Source: Methanothrix sp. (GTDB taxonomy: Archaea; Halobacteriota; Methanosarcinia; Methanotrichales; Methanotrichaceae). From it: 6,441 nucleotides of DNA. Below, piece after piece: positions 1 through 5,359 of this stretch; position 1 is the first letter of the stretch; each line of letters starts with the position of its first letter. The position numbers and the translations under genes were made by a program. The DNA lies in NCBI GenBank assembly GCA_003162615.1, contig PMNG01000044.1, positions 1 to 6,441 on the forward strand, written 5' to 3'. The notes under the pieces were generated by a model that was not told the origin of the DNA, ran no database searches, and saw only the letters and a program-made list of their open reading frames with translations.

Positions 1-1
1 C

Positions 2-430
2 GTGGCAGGCCACAGAGTCGCAGACCTATCCGGTGGCAATTGGGATGAGGGTCTTCGCTCTGAAGAATACAATGCCATCGTTTCCACGTTGGTCCTGGAG
101 CACCTGCCACTTGACAAATACAGGTCGGTGCTCGGCGGGTGCTTTAGACTCCTGGCCCCTGGCGGCTGGATGATTGCCGTCGAAGGATATGAAGAAGAAG
201 GTAGCGATATGATTGAATGGTTTAACAGCCAATCAAGCCAAAAGATGGGCAACCTGGACCCAAAAATGTCCGGCTTCGTTTCTCAGCTAAGAGAGCAGAA
301 GGAAGTTCATTACTACACCAGCAAACAACAGAAAGAAGAATGGTGGAGGACAGCAGGATTCGAAAGAGTCAATGTCCTCTGGCAGTACCTGTGTATTGCC
401 TTGATGGTTGGAAGGAAGCCGAAAGATTGA
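2..430 (+). CDS. SAM-dependent methyltransferase, class I, C-terminal part (5' end outside window)
   Basis: This is the 3' part of a class I (Rossmann-fold) S-adenosylmethionine-dependent methyltransferase. The visible part starts in the middle of the fold. It has the motif II-like stretch YNAIVSTLVLEHL (roughly visible residues 24-36), typical of the strand and helix after the SAM-binding acidic loop. It then has the motif III-like LLAPGGWMIAVEG (residues 50-62), the usual turn after which the strand leads into the substrate-side region. The glycine-rich SAM loop (motif I) must lie upstream of base 1, so the GTG at base 2 is probably an internal valine and not the true start. The C-terminal third (YYTSKQQKEEWWRTAGFERVNVLWQ) is the usual end of such enzymes, with a final strand ending near GRKPKD. 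The substrate cannot be told. The stop is TGA, 151 bases before the preferred acetyltransferase start. Confidence 0.8.
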   Translation: MAGHRVADLSGGNWDEGLRSEEYNAIVSTLVLEHLPLDKYRSVLGGCFRLLAPGGWMIAVEGYEEEGSDMIEWFNSQSSQKMGNLDPKMSGFVSQLREQKEVHYYTSKQQKEEWWRTAGFERVNVLWQYLCIALMVGRKPKD

Positions 431-440
431 CGGAGACCAA

Positions 441-448
441 TTTATAAA
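441..448 (+). promoter_or_regulatory. Possible archaeal TATA box for the acetyltransferase gene
   Basis: TTTATAAA lies 11 bases after the methyltransferase stop. It resembles the archaeal TATA element and is preceded by purine-rich GGAGACCAA, which could serve as a BRE. Transcription would begin about 25 bases downstream, near 470. That would exclude a start codon at 408 for the next gene and leave the ATGs at 516 and 582 as candidates. This is a sequence match only, and such matches occur by chance in AT-rich spacers. Confidence 0.35.
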
Positions 449-581
449 TTTAGTGAAATTGAGCGGCCATCATACTGTCAGGCATAAGGGAAAGTCGGGG
501 AAAATCACGAGCAGCATGTTAGAGTCTGGAAATATTAAACGAAAAAATTTGGGCTCGTCTCGCGAAGAGATCGGTTACGAG

Positions 582-1235
582 ATGAGGTTCCTAAACGAAG
601 GCTATCTCGAAGATATCGCGAGGCTGCAGGAGATCATGGTCCAGAATCTCCCGGATAAAGAGATCTTCAGACTAACGGCTCCAGAAGAGTTCAGGGAACT
701 TCTGGCGCAGAAGAAAACCGTTATCAGTGTACTTACCGAGGACGGCTTGATAGCCTACAATATGGTATGTTTTCCCGACGAGAACGGCGACAACTTTGGA
801 GTGGACATTAATCTGCCTCAATCGGAGCTGAAGAAAGTTGCCCACCTAAAAGCGGTAGTGGTCCATCCGGCCTACAGAGGTAACGAGCTTCAAAAGAGAC
901 TGGCGAATATTCACCTGAAAGTCCTCCAGGAGCTGGGCTACTGCCACGTCTGCTCAACAGTATCACCTAAAAATGCCATCAGCATCCAGAACCACTTTGC
1001 CAGTGGATTTGTTGTAACGGGCTTAAAGGTCAAGTACGGAGATCTTCTGAGGTACATAATGTACAAAAATATCTTTCGCACCTTTGCCCCTGAGCCGGAG
1101 GTCGTCGGGATTGAGAGTACCGACACCGATGGTCAGAAGATGCTGATCGATCGAGGATTCGCTGGATTCAAGATACAAGTACGGAATGACGGCTGGCAGG
1201 TAATGTATGGCATGCCTGTTAGTAAATTATTTTAA
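582..1235 (+). CDS. GNAT family N-acetyltransferase
   Basis: Probable acetyl-CoA-dependent N-acetyltransferase of the GNAT superfamily, cytoplasmic, 217 residues from ATG 582. The frame is open back to a TTG at 408, but residues before 582 show no domain character. The usual GNAT opening, a strand followed by a helix (MRFLNEGYLEDIARLQEIM), begins at 582; ATG 516 is a less likely alternative. No strong ribosome binding site decides between them. Motif A, which binds acetyl-CoA pyrophosphate, is VVVHPAYRGNELQKRLA at residues 92-108. The family pattern is Q/R-x-x-G-x-G/A, and here the second glycine position holds Glu102. Motif B is SPKNAISIQNHFASGF (128-143), the typical Asn and Gly-Phe ending. 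About 60 further residues form a C-terminal extension. The substrate is unknown. It follows the methyltransferase on the same strand but may have its own promoter. Confidence 0.8.
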   Translation: MRFLNEGYLEDIARLQEIMVQNLPDKEIFRLTAPEEFRELLAQKKTVISVLTEDGLIAYNMVCFPDENGDNFGVDINLPQSELKKVAHLKAVVVHPAYRGNELQKRLANIHLKVLQELGYCHVCSTVSPKNAISIQNHFASGFVVTGLKVKYGDLLRYIMYKNIFRTFAPEPEVVGIESTDTDGQKMLIDRGFAGFKIQVRNDGWQVMYGMPVSKLF

Positions 1236-1236
1236 T
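1224..1236 (+). promoter_or_regulatory. AT-rich promoter-like stretch before the flavin reductase gene
   Basis: An AT-rich run (AAATTATTTTAAT) overlaps the stop of the acetyltransferase gene. It lies about 55-60 bases before the preferred flavin reductase start, a plausible place for a TATA element with a short leader. There is no clear BRE, and the two genes could equally be cotranscribed across their 52-base gap. Confidence 0.2.
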
Positions 1237-1276
1237 TCAGAGCCCGTAATGTGGACTGCTGAACAAATTAAAAATG

Positions 1277-1287
1277 AGATGGTGATC
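1277..1287 (+). promoter_or_regulatory. Ribosome binding site deciding the flavin reductase start at 1288
   Basis: AGATGGTGATC matches 9 of 11 bases of AGGAGGTGATC, the sequence complementary to the 3' end of archaeal 16S rRNA, and ends directly at ATG 1288. The part equivalent to GGAGG sits about six bases before the ATG. This favours 1288 over the in-frame ATGs at 1207, 1249 and 1279. Confidence 0.5.
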
Positions 1288-1854
1288 ATGAAAAAATCTC
1301 TAGGCGCTAAAACTATAATCTATCCCACACCTGTTCTCGTGATTGGGACCTACGGTAAAGACGGAAAAGCCAACGTAATGACCGCTGCCTGGGCGGGGAT
1401 ATGCTGCTCCGCACCTCCGTGCGTTGGAGTTTCCCTTCGGAAGGTCACCTACACCTATGGCAATATCTTGGAACGAAAAGCGTTCACCGTCAATGTTCCC
1501 TCCGAGGATCTTGCCAAGCAGGTGGATTATTTTGGGATTGTATCAGGCAGGGATGTGGACAAGCTTTCTAGGGCCGGACTGACTCCGGTCAAGAGCGAGC
1601 TTGTCGATGCGCCTTACATCAAAGAGTTTCCCCTTGTTCTGGAGTGCAGGCTGCTCAATGCTGTTGAGATTGGCCTCCACACTCAGTTCATCGGGGAAAT
1701 CGTAGATGTGAAGGCTGAAGGAGATGTGCTTGGAGACGACGGCCTGCCAAAAATTGAAAAGGTCAAGCCGATTATATTTTCTCCGGAAAGCCGGAGCTAC
1801 CATGGGTTAGGGAAAAACATAGGAATGGCGTTTTCGATAGGAAGAGAGATCTGA
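1288..1854 (+). CDS. Flavin reductase family protein (FMN-binding split barrel, flavoredoxin-like)
   Basis: Small flavoprotein of the flavin reductase-like family, 188 residues, which binds FMN in a split beta-barrel and usually transfers electrons or reduces flavin with NAD(P)H. The protein shows the family layout throughout: YPTPVLVIGTYGKDGKANVMTAAW (residues 12-35) is the first barrel hairpin; GICCSAPPCVGVSLRK (37-52) contains the Cys39-Cys40 pair and the arginine that usually faces the flavin phosphate; YTYGNILERKAFTVNVPSE (55-73) follows; and YFGIVSGRDVDK (81-92) and the closing FPLVLECRL...HTQFIGEIVDV complete the barrel. The start at 1288 gives the usual family length and has a good ribosome binding site. 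It is cytoplasmic, with no signal or membrane segment. It converges on an Isf-type iron-sulfur flavoprotein gene, so both neighbours handle flavin electrons, though convergence argues against a shared transcript. The physiological partner is unknown. Confidence 0.93.
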   Translation: MKKSLGAKTIIYPTPVLVIGTYGKDGKANVMTAAWAGICCSAPPCVGVSLRKVTYTYGNILERKAFTVNVPSEDLAKQVDYFGIVSGRDVDKLSRAGLTPVKSELVDAPYIKEFPLVLECRLLNAVEIGLHTQFIGEIVDVKAEGDVLGDDGLPKIEKVKPIIFSPESRSYHGLGKNIGMAFSIGREI

Positions 1855-1862
1855 ATTGTGCC

Positions 1863-1902
1863 AGGATGGAGAAGGCCCAAATCGGAGTTGGGCCTTCATC
1901 CT
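1863..1902. terminator. Hairpin between convergent genes, possible bidirectional terminator
   Basis: The left arm (1863-1880) and right arm (1888-1902) pair over 15 base pairs, including AAGGCCCAA with TTGGGCCTT. There is a three-base bulge (GAG) in the left arm and a seven-base loop. It lies 8 bases after the flavin reductase stop and 36 bases beyond the Isf-type stop on the other strand. No long T-run follows on the + strand, although archaeal termination normally uses T-runs. It may therefore act as an mRNA 3'-end stabiliser rather than a classic terminator. Confidence 0.6.
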
Positions 1903-1924
1903 GAACAAATTCCAAAATACTACT

Positions 1925-1944
1925 AATATTACTTAATATTACTT
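1925..1944. repeat. Tandem duplication of a 10-base unit at the Isf-type gene 3' end
   Basis: AATATTACTT occurs twice without a gap. The second copy (1935-1944) contains the TAA stop and last lysine codon of the minus-strand flavoprotein gene; the first copy lies just outside the gene. The duplication does not disturb the protein. It is probably a slippage product in AT-rich spacer. Confidence 0.6.
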
Positions 1945-2601
1945 CCAGTTGAGCTTGTTCCAGTACTCGTACTCGTGTTCCCATTCAGCTTTGTTCCTTT
2001 TCACAAGATTCATGAAGTACTGGCGGTTTTCTTCCTGCATCTCTCTCTGACTGATGTAGTCCCTCTTTCCCTTTATGTCCTCGGCCAGGGATTTGCCTAG
2101 CTGGAAGGCCTTCTTCTCCGCCTCCTCCACCGCCTGAGGGCCTTCGGACATAGAAGCGCCTGTGCTTCCAGTAACAAAGGCACCGAAGTTGATCATAATG
2201 CCGTTGAGGTAGTCCGTGACCTGCTCATACCCGTGACCGGCTGAGGCCACATTGCAGCAGTACTTTCCTGTGAAGAGCTGGCAGTGGACGGCGTCAGCCA
2301 TTCTGTCTATCAGGGTCTTCATCTGGGCAGTGACGCTCCGGAAGTAATTGGGCGATCCCAAGACCATGCCGTCGCTTGAGAGTATCCTATCGTACAGACC
2401 CTGGAAATCGTCTTTCTTGCTACAGGCCCCGGTCTTGAAGCAGACCTGACAGGCGTTGCAGAACTCTATCTTGAGCTTGCAGACATCCACCAGCTCGGTC
2501 TGTGCGCCCGCTGACTTTGCCCCGTCCAGAGCTGCCTGGACAAGCTTCAGAGTCTGGCTCTTGGACCCTCTTGGGCTTGCACTTATGCCTATTATCTTCA
2601 T
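1939..2601 (-). CDS. Iron-sulfur flavoprotein (Isf-type), NADPH-dependent FMN reductase family
   Basis: Cytoplasmic flavodoxin-fold protein carrying FMN and, by its cysteines, a 4Fe-4S cluster. The N-terminus MKIIGISASPRGSKSQT has the phosphate-binding S-x-SPR-x-x-S loop (residues 7-17). Four cysteines, Cys48, Cys51, Cys54 and Cys60, are spaced C-x2-C-x2-C-x5-C, the compact motif of archaeal Isf. LGSPNYFRSVTAQMKTLIDR (about 81-100) is the second flavin-contact loop and helix. The protein has 220 residues, somewhat longer than typical Isf. The extra C-terminal helix ends in a Tyr/Trp-rich sequence (EHEYEYWNKLNW) seen in a subset of this family. The start ATG 2601 has GAGGAA at 2606-2611 as ribosome binding site. 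Isf proteins accept electrons from ferredoxin in methanogens and are linked to reduction of O2 and H2O2; whether this one does so is inference. Confidence 0.92.
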   Translation of the reverse strand: MKIIGISASPRGSKSQTLKLVQAALDGAKSAGAQTELVDVCKLKIEFCNACQVCFKTGACSKKDDFQGLYDRILSSDGMVLGSPNYFRSVTAQMKTLIDRMADAVHCQLFTGKYCCNVASAGHGYEQVTDYLNGIMINFGAFVTGSTGASMSEGPQAVEEAEKKAFQLGKSLAEDIKGKRDYISQREMQEENRQYFMNLVKRNKAEWEHEYEYWNKLNWK

Positions 2602-2775
2602 CGAATTCCTCGTGACCCTGATAGCACTGCTGCAATTTCTACTTTTGGATCGCTTATTGCTTAAGACTCGCCTATGCTATAGCCCCAAAGAGGACAAAAC
2701 CAGGGTATTACGATAAAATCTCTTGATCCAAAGTTCATTTATCATCAAAGAAGTGAGTCATATGCAAGGGAATAA

Positions 2776-2973
2776 ATGTCATGGTATTCTAGAAAGCAGA
2801 TGGAGGAGTAGGGTATTAGGTCTATTTGCGGAGTTGTCATAGCATTATGCCCAATCTTTTTATACATCTTTGTCCATATTATAAATGCAGATGCCGTAAA
2901 GCAAACAAAGAATATGAGAGAATATAATGTAATGGCACATATTAACCATTTAGAAAAAAATAAAAAGGATTAG
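2776..2973 (+). other. Possible small membrane-protein frame interrupted by an in-frame TAG
   Basis: From ATG 2776, which has AAGGG five bases upstream (2766-2770), the frame reads MSWYSRKQMEE, then TAG at 2809-2811. It continues without a stop for 53 codons to a second TAG at 2971-2973. The second part has one strongly hydrophobic stretch of about 20 residues (ICGVVIALCPIFLYIFVHII) followed by a polar, charged tail ending HLEKNKKD. That layout is what a single-pass small membrane protein would show. Three explanations are possible: a gene broken by a nonsense change; a UAG read as pyrrolysine, known in some methanogens; or an AT-rich spacer that looks coding by chance. The part after TAG has no ATG, GTG or TTG start before the helix, although a GGAGG at 2802-2806 precedes an in-frame ATT at 2815. 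I do not recognise the family. Confidence 0.25.
2857..2866 (+). promoter_or_regulatory. Possible archaeal TATA box upstream of the HerA-like gene
   Basis: TTTTTATACA resembles the archaeal TATA element and would place a transcript start near 2888, giving a leader of about 140 bases before the TTG start. It lies inside the interrupted small frame, so both cannot easily be functional. A closer A-rich run at 2952-2968 is an alternative. Confidence 0.22.
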
Positions 2974-3018
2974 GACAATACGGGTGAAGGGGGTTGAACT
3001 CGGATGTTTGGATGTAGC

Positions 3019-3023
3019 GGTGA
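3019..3023 (+). promoter_or_regulatory. Ribosome binding site supporting the TTG start at 3030
   Basis: GGTGA lies six bases before TTG 3030 and matches the archaeal anti-Shine-Dalgarno complement. No ATG occurs in frame until Met76, far inside the conserved N-terminal barrel, so the TTG is the credible start. Confidence 0.55.
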
Positions 3024-3029
3024 CGATCT

Positions 3030-4601
3030 TTGAAGTCTATAATTAAGGGAGCTATTGGGACAATTGCAGGGGAGACCAACCCCATCTCGTTCAAATTTCT
3101 CATAGATAAAGATGTAGGAAGAGGAGCTTACGTCAAAGCCAAGGCGGAGGGCAGGGAATGGATTCTGGCTCAGGTGGAGGACATCAAAAGGTCCAACACT
3201 GCCTTCAACCTGAACCAGCAAAACGGCTCTGCCAGAGATTATGAAGCCCATGAGATGATGGTGGCGGAGGCCAGGGTCATCGGAGTGGGCATTGAGGGGA
3301 GGCTTCACATGCCCACCAGTCCGGCGCGTCCGGGCGAACAGGTCTTCTTTGCCGATGAGAAGCTGATTAAAGCAAGCTTGGGTCTCTCCAAAGGAGACAT
3401 GTACATAGGCTTGCTCAAGGGCTATGACCTGCGGGTCGAGTTGGATGCCAATACCCTAGTGCAGAAGCACTGTAGCATCCTGGCCAAGACGGGAAGCGGC
3501 AAATCCTACACCTCGGCCGTCATCCTGGAGGAGCTGCTGGAAAGAAAAGTGGCCTTGCTTGTAATCGATCCTCATGGCGAGTACAGCTCAATGAAGGAGC
3601 CGAACAGAGTGGGTGATTTTAACCGCTACAAGATCAAGCCAAGAGGCTACGATGTAACTGTTTATACGCCAACAACCCTGGCGGTAAACCCCCGAGCGGA
3701 CAGGCCCTTCAGGTTCAACGGCACAAATCTTTCGGCCCGCGAGATGGCCAAGATGATTCCCCATGAGGCCTCCAGCGGAATGGTGGGGCTGCTCTATGAG
3801 ACCATCAGCCTCCTAACTGCTGAGACTGACGTTTACACTCTAGAGGATGTGATCGAACAGGTGGTCAAAAGCACTTCCAAGGTCAAGTGGAACCTGGTAA
3901 GCCAACTGGAGTCTCTGATGGAGATTGGCCTGTTCTCGGGGATTCCCACGCCCATCGGGGAGTTGCTCAGGCCTGGAAGAGCCTCGGTGATAGACATGAC
4001 CGGCATCCAGCCGGAGCTGCAGGGTATGATAGTGGCCAAGCTGCTGACGGAGATCTTCGAGGCCAGGAAACGCAGGCTCATATCTCCGGGGATGGTTGTA
4101 GTGGAAGAGGCTCACAACTACATACCTGAGCGGGGCAGTGGCAATGCCGCCAGCACCGGGATCATAAGGACCATAGCAGCGGAGGGCAGGAAGTTCGGCC
4201 TGGGACTGATGGTGATCAGTCAAAGGCCCGCCCGAGTAGACAAGAACGTGATCTCTCAATGCAACACCCAGATCATCATGCGTGTGACCAATCCCAACGA
4301 CCTCAAGGCGTTGAGCAAGGGCTTGGAAGGTATGACCTCCGATCTAGAGGAGGAGATCAAGAGGCTTCCTCCGGGAACAGCAATGCTTGTCAGTAATGAG
4401 ATCGAGCGGCCTGTAACGGTTAGCATAAGGCCCAGAAAGTCCAGGCACGGCGGAATCAGCACCATGATTGTTGCTAAAGAGGACAGGTCATCTATCAAAG
4501 GAAAGGGGTTAAAGCCCCAGCCGCCCGCCAAGAGCTCGAAACCCAAAGAGAAGATCGGAGGAGGAGGTCTGTTGAAGAAGGTCTTCAGCAGACGTGCTTG
4601 A
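3030..4601 (+). CDS. HerA-like hexameric ATPase (HAS-barrel plus FtsK/HerA RecA-type domain)
   Basis: DNA-translocating ATPase of the HerA/FtsK superfamily, 523 residues. Residues about 5-100 match the HAS-barrel (GTIAGETNPISFKFLID and later WILAQVEDIKRSN), used by HerA for assembly and partner docking. The ATPase core has Walker A AKTGSGKS (152-159, Lys158), the HerA signature VIDPHGEY (178-185), Walker B MVVVEEAHNY (355-364, Glu359/Glu360) and the downstream EGRKFGLGLMVISQRP (385-400) with Gln398-Arg399 as sensor-type residues. All key residues are present, so it is likely active. The tail after about residue 470 is basic and rich in Pro, Lys and Gly, ending KKVFSRRA; it may be flexible and bind nucleic acid. 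Classical archaeal HerA pairs with the NurA nuclease and Mre11-Rad50 in end resection. No nurA, mre11 or rad50 lies in this window, so this may be a stand-alone or paralogous HerA. It is transcribed alone, convergent with the decayed cassette. Confidence 0.93.
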   Translation: MKSIIKGAIGTIAGETNPISFKFLIDKDVGRGAYVKAKAEGREWILAQVEDIKRSNTAFNLNQQNGSARDYEAHEMMVAEARVIGVGIEGRLHMPTSPARPGEQVFFADEKLIKASLGLSKGDMYIGLLKGYDLRVELDANTLVQKHCSILAKTGSGKSYTSAVILEELLERKVALLVIDPHGEYSSMKEPNRVGDFNRYKIKPRGYDVTVYTPTTLAVNPRADRPFRFNGTNLSAREMAKMIPHEASSGMVGLLYETISLLTAETDVYTLEDVIEQVVKSTSKVKWNLVSQLESLMEIGLFSGIPTPIGELLRPGRASVIDMTGIQPELQGMIVAKLLTEIFEARKRRLISPGMVVVEEAHNYIPERGSGNAASTGIIRTIAAEGRKFGLGLMVISQRPARVDKNVISQCNTQIIMRVTNPNDLKALSKGLEGMTSDLEEEIKRLPPGTAMLVSNEIERPVTVSIRPRKSRHGGISTMIVAKEDRSSIKGKGLKPQPPAKSSKPKEKIGGGGLLKKVFSRRA

Positions 4602-4604
4602 TTT

Positions 4605-4957
4605 GAAATTAGTTTGTGGTTTTAATTCCTCTATCATTCCAATTTCACGCAGCCACTCGGACGCCTCATTCGGCGCATTCTTTACGTCTCTGCCACAGAC
4701 TGCAAGAACATCCAGAATGGTTGACTGCGGGCAAAGCTTGGTGATATCCGTAACACTTCGCCCCAGACGACTTCCCTCGTTCGTGCAAAAGGTACAATTG
4801 TTATTCCGGAAAAATCGTATTCCACAAAAAACGTTGCAACCAGCGAAATCATAGATCCATTGCCTAGGGGATCGGTCTCAAATAAGATCATTGAGCAGGC
4901 TTCAAAAGAAGGATGAGAAAAAGGGAGGATCAAGACCAAGATAAGAGCCCCCGGTCT
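4605..4957 (-). pseudogene. Flavodoxin relic, N-terminus missing, frameshifted
   Basis: Two minus-strand frames together read as the C-terminal two thirds of a small flavodoxin. The first frame (4957 down to the slip) gives CSMILFETDPLGNGSM, then SLVATFFVEYDFSGITIVPF, aligning with the family pattern YDVIF-GYP-WWG-M-----FLE-YDFSGKTI-PF. At 4787-4790 the minus strand has TTTT, where the family needs one more T. The next frame then continues with CTNEGSRLGRSVTDITKLCP, then STILDVLAV and EASEWLREIGMI near 4632. That is the normal flavodoxin ending. After this no stop follows; the frame runs on into the HerA-like gene to a TAA at 4509. The FMN phosphate-binding N-terminal third is absent upstream, and the two flavin-side tryptophans are replaced by Gly-Asn. 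The gene is therefore probably dead, and the frameshift alone is not the only damage. The family comparison is from memory. Confidence 0.75.
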
Positions 4958-4968
4958 ACATGGGAAGG

Positions 4969-5316
4969 CTATGTATAGGCTCTCAGCGCGTTCTCTTCTA
5001 TATTCCCGCCATTGGCCTCAACAATTTTGCCGCCTACTGCTCTAAGGTTAGAGTGCTCTATAATAGCGCCCGTGCTTGCCTTATGGTCTCCAAAGATAAC
5101 GGTCTCACTCTTCACGGTTTCACCGTCTTTGATGTTATAGAAGACCATATCTACGTATTCCTTCTTATCCGAGTACACGATTGGCGGTAGGGTAAGAATC
5201 GACTTGATGAACTGCTCACTGCGGGCATAGCTGAATACCACCTCATGTCCAGCTCTTGCAAAGAGCGTCCCGAGCTTACCGCCCATCAATCCTGAACCCA
5301 AAATGCCTATTCGCAT
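4969..5316 (-). CDS. Truncated or chimeric F420-dependent NADP oxidoreductase-like protein
   Basis: The first 33 residues (MRIGILGSGLMGGKLGTLFA and on to SYARS) are a typical NADP-binding Rossmann start of the F420-dependent NADP oxidoreductase-like family. They have the G7-x-G9-x-x-G12 loop and Ser29/Arg32 positioned for the NADP phosphate. The family is normally around 200-220 residues. Here the remaining 82 residues do not continue the family fold. Instead of the hydrophobic AVLLAVP-type strand they read as an unrelated segment (PPIVYSDKKEYVDMVFYNI, then a Gly/Asn-rich region to NALRAYT) that I do not recognise. A deletion that fused the start to another reading frame is the likely history. 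Start ATG 5316 has AGGTGA at 5322-5327; a GTG at 5337 is an in-frame alternative. It follows the aldo/keto reductase by 43 bases on the same strand. The stop is TAG. Catalytic activity is doubtful. Confidence 0.55.
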   Translation of the reverse strand: MRIGILGSGLMGGKLGTLFARAGHEVVFSYARSEQFIKSILTLPPIVYSDKKEYVDMVFYNIKDGETVKSETVIFGDHKASTGAIIEHSNLRAVGGKIVEANGGNIEENALRAYT

Positions 5317-5321
5317 AGTGC

Positions 5322-5327
5322 TCACCT
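5322..5327 (-). promoter_or_regulatory. Ribosome binding site for ATG 5316
   Basis: AGGTGA on the minus strand, five bases before ATG 5316, matches the archaeal 16S complement. It favours this start over the GTG at 5337 and suggests that the N-terminal part was once translated as a normal gene. Confidence 0.5.
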
Positions 5328-5359
5328 TTTCAGTCACGAGCTGCTAAGTAATATTGCCA

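Larger units (their letters stand above)
2602..3029. other. Divergent AT-rich intergenic region between the Isf-type and HerA-like genes
   Basis: This 428-base stretch separates two diverging genes and must hold both promoters. On the minus strand a weak TATA-like element (TATAGCATA) lies at 2673-2681, about 70 bases before the Isf-type start. On the + strand a better TATA-like run lies at 2857-2866, and an A-rich run at 2952-2968. The middle contains the interrupted small frame described separately. I see no tRNA fold, CRISPR-like array or long inverted repeat. Base composition is clearly more AT-rich than the flanking genes. Confidence 0.6.

Noticed and set aside
408..581. N-terminal extension of the acetyltransferase from TTG 408
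   Set aside because: It overlaps the methyltransferase end, shows no domain-like sequence and precedes the usual GNAT opening; a TATA-like box at 441-448 lies inside it.
1207..1287. Longer flavin reductase from ATG 1207
   Set aside because: The family starts with the MKKSLGAKT-type sequence at 1288, which has its own ribosome binding site; the extra 27 residues overlap the acetyltransferase end and look untranslated.
2762..2842. 26-codon frame from ATG 2762
   Set aside because: It has no family character and overlaps the more protein-like frame from 2776; likely chance.
2602..3029. CRISPR array, tRNA or structured RNA in the long spacer
   Set aside because: I saw no regular repeat-spacer pattern, no cloverleaf and no long inverted repeat.
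2984..3046. 20-codon GTG frame overlapping the HerA-like start
   Set aside because: Too short, no recognisable sequence, and it includes the ribosome binding site of the real gene.
3840..4259. 139-codon minus-strand frame inside the HerA-like gene
   Set aside because: It is a shadow of the conserved ATPase coding sequence and has no recognisable motif.
4594..4854. 86-codon plus-strand frame after the HerA-like gene
   Set aside because: It overlaps the herA-like stop and runs opposite the flavodoxin relic, which explains the sequence better.
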